Shown here: piece by piece, positions 6,315-8,185 of the stretch
Layout of the letters: every line of letters starts with the position of its first letter
How positions within the stretch are numbered: position 1 is the stretch's first letter
DNA from: Desulfuromonadaceae bacterium
GTDB lineage: Bacteria; Desulfobacterota; Desulfuromonadia; Desulfuromonadales; SZUA-540
Reading direction: 5' to 3'
NCBI GenBank assembly: GCA_003250235.1
Contig: QKGY01000110.1
Coordinates: 1-8,185 of the forward strand
DNA: 8,185 nucleotides
Position numbers and translations under genes: made by a program
The notes under the pieces: model-generated
The model's input: only the letters and a program-made list of their open reading frames with translations
Database searches by the model: none
What the model was told of the DNA's origin: nothing

Positions 6315-6360
6315 CGTTCAGAACGAAAATCCCGTCACCGTACAGAACGAACGCTCGTTC
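6315..6360. promoter_or_regulatory. Double dyad of GAACG half-sites, candidate TetR operator
   Basis: The gap between the TetR gene and the FeS gene holds two dyads. The upstream one, GAACGAACGCTCGTTC at 6345-6360, contains the perfect core AACGCTCGTT (6350-6359). The other, CGTTCAGAACG at 6315-6325, uses the same half-sites in opposite orientation. Their centres are about 32 bp apart, near three helical turns. TetR-family dimers bind dyads of this kind, often beside their own gene. A loose promoter (TTCCGG, 17 nt, TACGGT on the minus strand) would place the first dyad between -35 and -10, suiting repression of the FeS-cytochrome b operon. Confidence 0.55.
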
Positions 6361-6371
6361 CGGAAACGGGA
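6330..6371 (-). terminator. Nested inverted repeat after TetR gene, possible weak terminator
   Basis: TCCCGT at 6330-6335 pairs with ACGGGA at 6366-6371, then CCG (6338-6340) with CGG (6361-6363), then GAACGA (6345-6350) with TCGTTC (6355-6360). Together they form a long interrupted hairpin. On the minus strand it is followed by only TTTT, so termination would be weak. It begins 18 nt after the TetR stop codon; the TTTTTTTT tract there precedes the hairpin rather than following it. The inner arms are also the candidate operator, so the fold may be incidental. Confidence 0.3.
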
Positions 6372-6389
6372 CAAAAAAAAGATGTCGCT

Positions 6390-6986
6390 TTATTTGCTGA
6401 CGGATTTCCAGGCACAGAGCCATGTCGGCTCGAGCAGAGAGGAGATTTCTTCCTTGAGGATTCCATCCAGCCGCAGGTGAATCAAGCGGATCGGCCCGCC
6501 GAACAGGCTTGTGGTGGCCACCAGGGGATCCATCGGAAGAATTTCGCCGCTTTCCATCCCCTCCTCGACCATTTGTTTCATGCGGGCAAAGGGACCGGAG
6601 GAGCAGATGGGAATGCCGTCCGTCATAAATTCACGATGACGGGCATGCAGGATATATTCCATGGCTTCCGGAAAGGCGTCCGTCATGGAAAACAGGTGGA
6701 CCACAACCTCCCGACACCGATCATGAGCCGTGGAATGGCGGCTCAAGATGTCGCGCATGGTCACGTCAATCTTTCCCAGCAGGTCCAGATAAATCGCCTT
6801 GGCGATGGCTTCCTTGCCGCTGAAATGATGATAGATGGATCCGATGCTGATGTCGGCTTCCTTGCGGATATCCTGGACCGATGTGTTGAAAAAACCGTTG
6901 CGGGAGAACAGGCGCAGGGCCGTCTCAAGAATGAGCGCGCGGGTATCTTCCGGGGTGGAGGATTTGGTTTCTGGGCGGCGGGACAT
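6390..6986 (-). CDS. TetR/AcrR-family transcriptional regulator
   Basis: This is a dimeric DNA-binding repressor. Residues 14-62 form the TetR N-terminal helix-turn-helix: TRALILETALRLFSRNGF, then TSVQDI (35-40), then ISIGSIYHHFSGKEAI (46-61). The IGSIYHHFSGKEA segment is the family signature. Residues 65-198 are a helical ligand-binding and dimerisation domain that is too variable to name an inducer. The 198-aa length is typical. The ATG at 6986 is the first possible start, since an in-frame TAA lies just upstream; its ribosome site is weak (only GGA nearby). The gene sits 65 nt after the tetraheme cytochrome and 99 nt before the FeS gene. The dyads at 6315-6360 and 7012-7033 flank it. It most likely represses the FeS-cytochrome b operon and perhaps itself, but the target is inferred from position alone. 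Confidence 0.93.
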   Translation of the reverse strand: MSRRPETKSSTPEDTRALILETALRLFSRNGFFNTSVQDIRKEADISIGSIYHHFSGKEAIAKAIYLDLLGKIDVTMRDILSRHSTAHDRCREVVVHLFSMTDAFPEAMEYILHARHREFMTDGIPICSSGPFARMKQMVEEGMESGEILPMDPLVATTSLFGGPIRLIHLRLDGILKEEISSLLEPTWLCAWKSVSK

Positions 6987-7011
6987 CGGGTATCCATATG
7001 GCTGTTATTGG

Positions 7012-7033
7012 ATATATTGAAATCCGAATATAT
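7012..7033. promoter_or_regulatory. AT-rich inverted repeat upstream of TetR gene
   Basis: ATATATT at 7012-7018 and AATATAT at 7027-7033 are exact reverse complements with an 8-nt spacer, 25 bp before the TetR start codon. This location suits a promoter region (TATATT resembles a -10 box on either strand) or an autoregulatory site. Its sequence differs from the GAACG dyads downstream of the gene, so it may be bound by another protein or be promoter sequence alone. Confidence 0.35.
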
Positions 7034-7051
7034 GTTAGCCGGGCTTGCCGG

Positions 7052-7897
7052 TCAAGGACTATTTTGACTTCCGACGGGAGGGTTTAGCAACGAAGGGGGA
7101 ACCGAAAGGATTTCTTTGAGGCGAGTGAGGTCCTGCTCCTTGATGGAAACGGGGGGCATGCGGGTTTGCGGCCGCTGCTTGCGGGGGTTCTTGAGCCACT
7201 TTTCGAGGTCTTCCGGTGTCCAGGCGCGATCCTTGGCGGGGAGTTCTTTGCCAAGGGGGTAATAGGGTGTGAGCAGCGCCGAAAGATTGGGCCCCGAATC
7301 TTTTTCGCCGAGGCCTCCTTCGCGGGCGCTGAGGGCACGGTGGCAGCCTCCGCAGGCCTTGACGAAGATGTTTTCCGTATCCTGCTTATTTTCAAAATGG
7401 ACGATCAGGGGTTCTTCGGCGCGCGCTTTCAGACGGTCGCGGCTTTCGCAAAGGAGCAGGTTCACCAGGGCGGCGGTATCGGCATCGCCAAAGTGAAAAT
7501 CGGGCATCTGCGCGACGGGATGCTGGATGCTGGCCGCCAGGTCTTCGGGGCGGGCGTTGCCGGCCAGCCGGTCCAGATCGCTGGCCAGGGTGGTTCCCTT
7601 GCCGCCGATGGTGTGGCAGCGCCGGCAGCCGGCGGTACCGGCGAGCGTGTTTCCCTGCGCGACCACCGGCGAATCTCCCAGGGTGAAGTAGGAAAAGCGG
7701 GCGGCGATGAGACGGTCGTGGGCGATGGCGATCCGCTCGGTTCCGGGATTGCCGCGGTGACAATCCACGCAGCCGCCGCGATCCCGGTAATGCGCCGGAT
7801 GGCAGGCAAGGCAGCGGGGAATGGACGGGGCCGCTTCGGCCGTCAGCCCCGACATCAGCAGAACCGCGATGCTCAGAACGGCAGTACGAAAGCCCAA
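7052..7897 (-). CDS. Periplasmic tetraheme c-type cytochrome
   Basis: This exported electron carrier has four covalent hemes. Residues 1-22 are a signal peptide (hydrophobic AVLSIAVLLMSGL, AEA cleavage). CXXCH motifs lie at 29-33 (CLACH), 43-47 (CVDCH), 91-95 (CRRCH) and 182-186 (CGGCH). The first two are close together and form an N-terminal di-heme segment. The other two begin separate class-I cytochrome c domains, each with a later Met-Pro that could supply the sixth ligand (Met131 and Met247). The start is TTG at 7897, preceded by GAGGTG with a 4-nt spacer and lying within the end of the cytochrome b gene (25-nt overlap), which implies translational coupling. It probably takes electrons from that membrane subunit in a quinol-cytochrome c oxidoreductase unit. 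Similar b/c units occur in Geobacter Cbc and Ext loci, but I cannot assign one by eye. Confidence 0.9.
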   Translation of the reverse strand: MGFRTAVLSIAVLLMSGLTAEAAPSIPRCLACHPAHYRDRGGCVDCHRGNPGTERIAIAHDRLIAARFSYFTLGDSPVVAQGNTLAGTAGCRRCHTIGGKGTTLASDLDRLAGNARPEDLAASIQHPVAQMPDFHFGDADTAALVNLLLCESRDRLKARAEEPLIVHFENKQDTENIFVKACGGCHRALSAREGGLGEKDSGPNLSALLTPYYPLGKELPAKDRAWTPEDLEKWLKNPRKQRPQTRMPPVSIKEQDLTRLKEILSVPPSLLNPPVGSQNSP

Positions 7898-8185
7898 TTT
7901 TCACCTCGGAAGAACATGGCGATGACGGTCAGTGCGACGATCCCCAGAAACGCGGCAAGACAGAGAGACGAGGCCAGCCACTGGTCTTTCCGGAACCAGC
8001 GGGCGCTGCGGCGGGGGGGCGAGCCGGGGAGATAGGGAAGACAGAAGAGGAGAACCGCGCCGCCGATGACCGGGTAGATCATGTATTTGGAATAGCTGAC
8101 CAGCTCCTGGATCCACAGCAGGAACCAGGCCGACTTGACCGGATTGGGAACCGTGGCGATGTCCGCCGGTCCCTGCAGCGGGGCC
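7873..8185 (-). CDS. Cytochrome b / b6 subunit-IV-like membrane protein, C-terminal part
   Basis: Only the last 103 residues are visible; the gene continues past the right edge. The segment starting APLQGPADIATVPNP and continuing VKSAWFLLWIQEL resembles the conserved Pro-Asn-Pro and Trp-Phe-Leu region of cytochrome b6-f subunit IV and the C-terminal half of cytochrome b, where quinol is bound at the outer face. Two hydrophobic helices follow (about residues 35-53 and 70-92 of the visible part), separated by a basic Pro/Arg-rich loop (PGSPPRRSARWFRKDQ). The protein ends NWAFVLPF. The TGA stop at 7873 lies inside the cytochrome c gene. Together the two would form a bc-type quinol:cytochrome c oxidoreductase; a Rieske protein and the heme-carrying N-terminal half should lie beyond the edge if this is right. 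Confidence 0.75.
   Translation of the reverse strand, partial: APLQGPADIATVPNPVKSAWFLLWIQELVSYSKYMIYPVIGGAVLLFCLPYLPGSPPRRSARWFRKDQWLASSLCLAAFLGIVALTVIAMFFRGENWAFVLPF

Noticed and set aside
7035..7050. Possible terminator after the tetraheme cytochrome (CCGG repeats)
   Set aside because: Only a 4-bp stem and no following U-tract on the minus strand, so read-through into the TetR gene is more likely.
5538..7067. 509-codon open frame on the plus strand
   Set aside because: It spans the opposite strand of the FeS and TetR genes and the operator gap between them. The product has no domain signature.
7166..8035. 289-codon open frame on the plus strand
   Set aside because: It is antisense to the tetraheme cytochrome and cytochrome b tail, both supported by clear motifs.

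Overview
The window looks like chromosomal DNA from an anaerobic, cytochrome-rich proteobacterium, most plausibly a delta-type lineage (Desulfobacterota, Geobacter/Desulfuromonas-like). This is inferred from gene content: a quinol-cytochrome module with a tetraheme c-type cytochrome, a Tat-exported FeS protein paired with a membrane cytochrome b, a CotA-like multicopper oxidase and a metal-type RND efflux adaptor. Coding DNA is GC-rich (39 of 60 bases at 1021-1080). One intergenic stretch is strikingly AT-rich (16 of 60 G/C at 4021-4080). Every gene I accept is on the minus strand, so transcription runs from high to low coordinates.

In transcription order: (1) 8185-7873, the C-terminal end of a cytochrome b / b6-subunit-IV-like membrane protein, cut by the window edge; (2) 7897-7052, a periplasmic tetraheme cytochrome c with a TTG start that overlaps the preceding gene by 25 nt; (3) 6986-6390, a TetR/AcrR-family repressor; (4) 6290-5307, a Tat-exported four-cluster ferredoxin-like subunit; (5) 5320-4706, a four-helix di-heme cytochrome b overlapping the FeS gene by 14 nt and followed by a strong intrinsic terminator at 4657-4626. 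Next comes about 765 nt without a convincing gene (4705-3941), partly AT-rich, holding inverted repeats and a 16-bp palindrome. Then: (6) 3940-3221, an exported FKBP-type peptidyl-prolyl isomerase; (7) 3101-927, a 724-aa CotA/bilirubin-oxidase-like multicopper oxidase with all copper ligands, followed by a hairpin at 903-878; (8) 845-1, the N-terminal 281 residues of an RND periplasmic adaptor with a heavy-metal-binding domain, cut by the left edge.

Two functional blocks are suggested. The right block is electron transfer: a cytochrome b/c unit, then a repressor, then an FeS-cytochrome b pair that resembles the beta and gamma subunits of formate dehydrogenase-type enzymes but has no molybdopterin catalytic subunit in view. 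The gap upstream of the FeS gene carries two dyads built from GAACG/CGTTC half-sites, a good candidate operator for the adjacent TetR protein. The left block is envelope metal handling: a folding catalyst, a copper oxidase and a metal efflux adaptor, consistent with copper or silver homeostasis. The most notable points are a Cys-to-Gly change in one cluster motif of the FeS subunit, the orphan FeS-cytochrome b pair with its operator array, and the AT-rich, repeat-containing gap. I saw no tRNA, rRNA, CRISPR array or insertion sequence.
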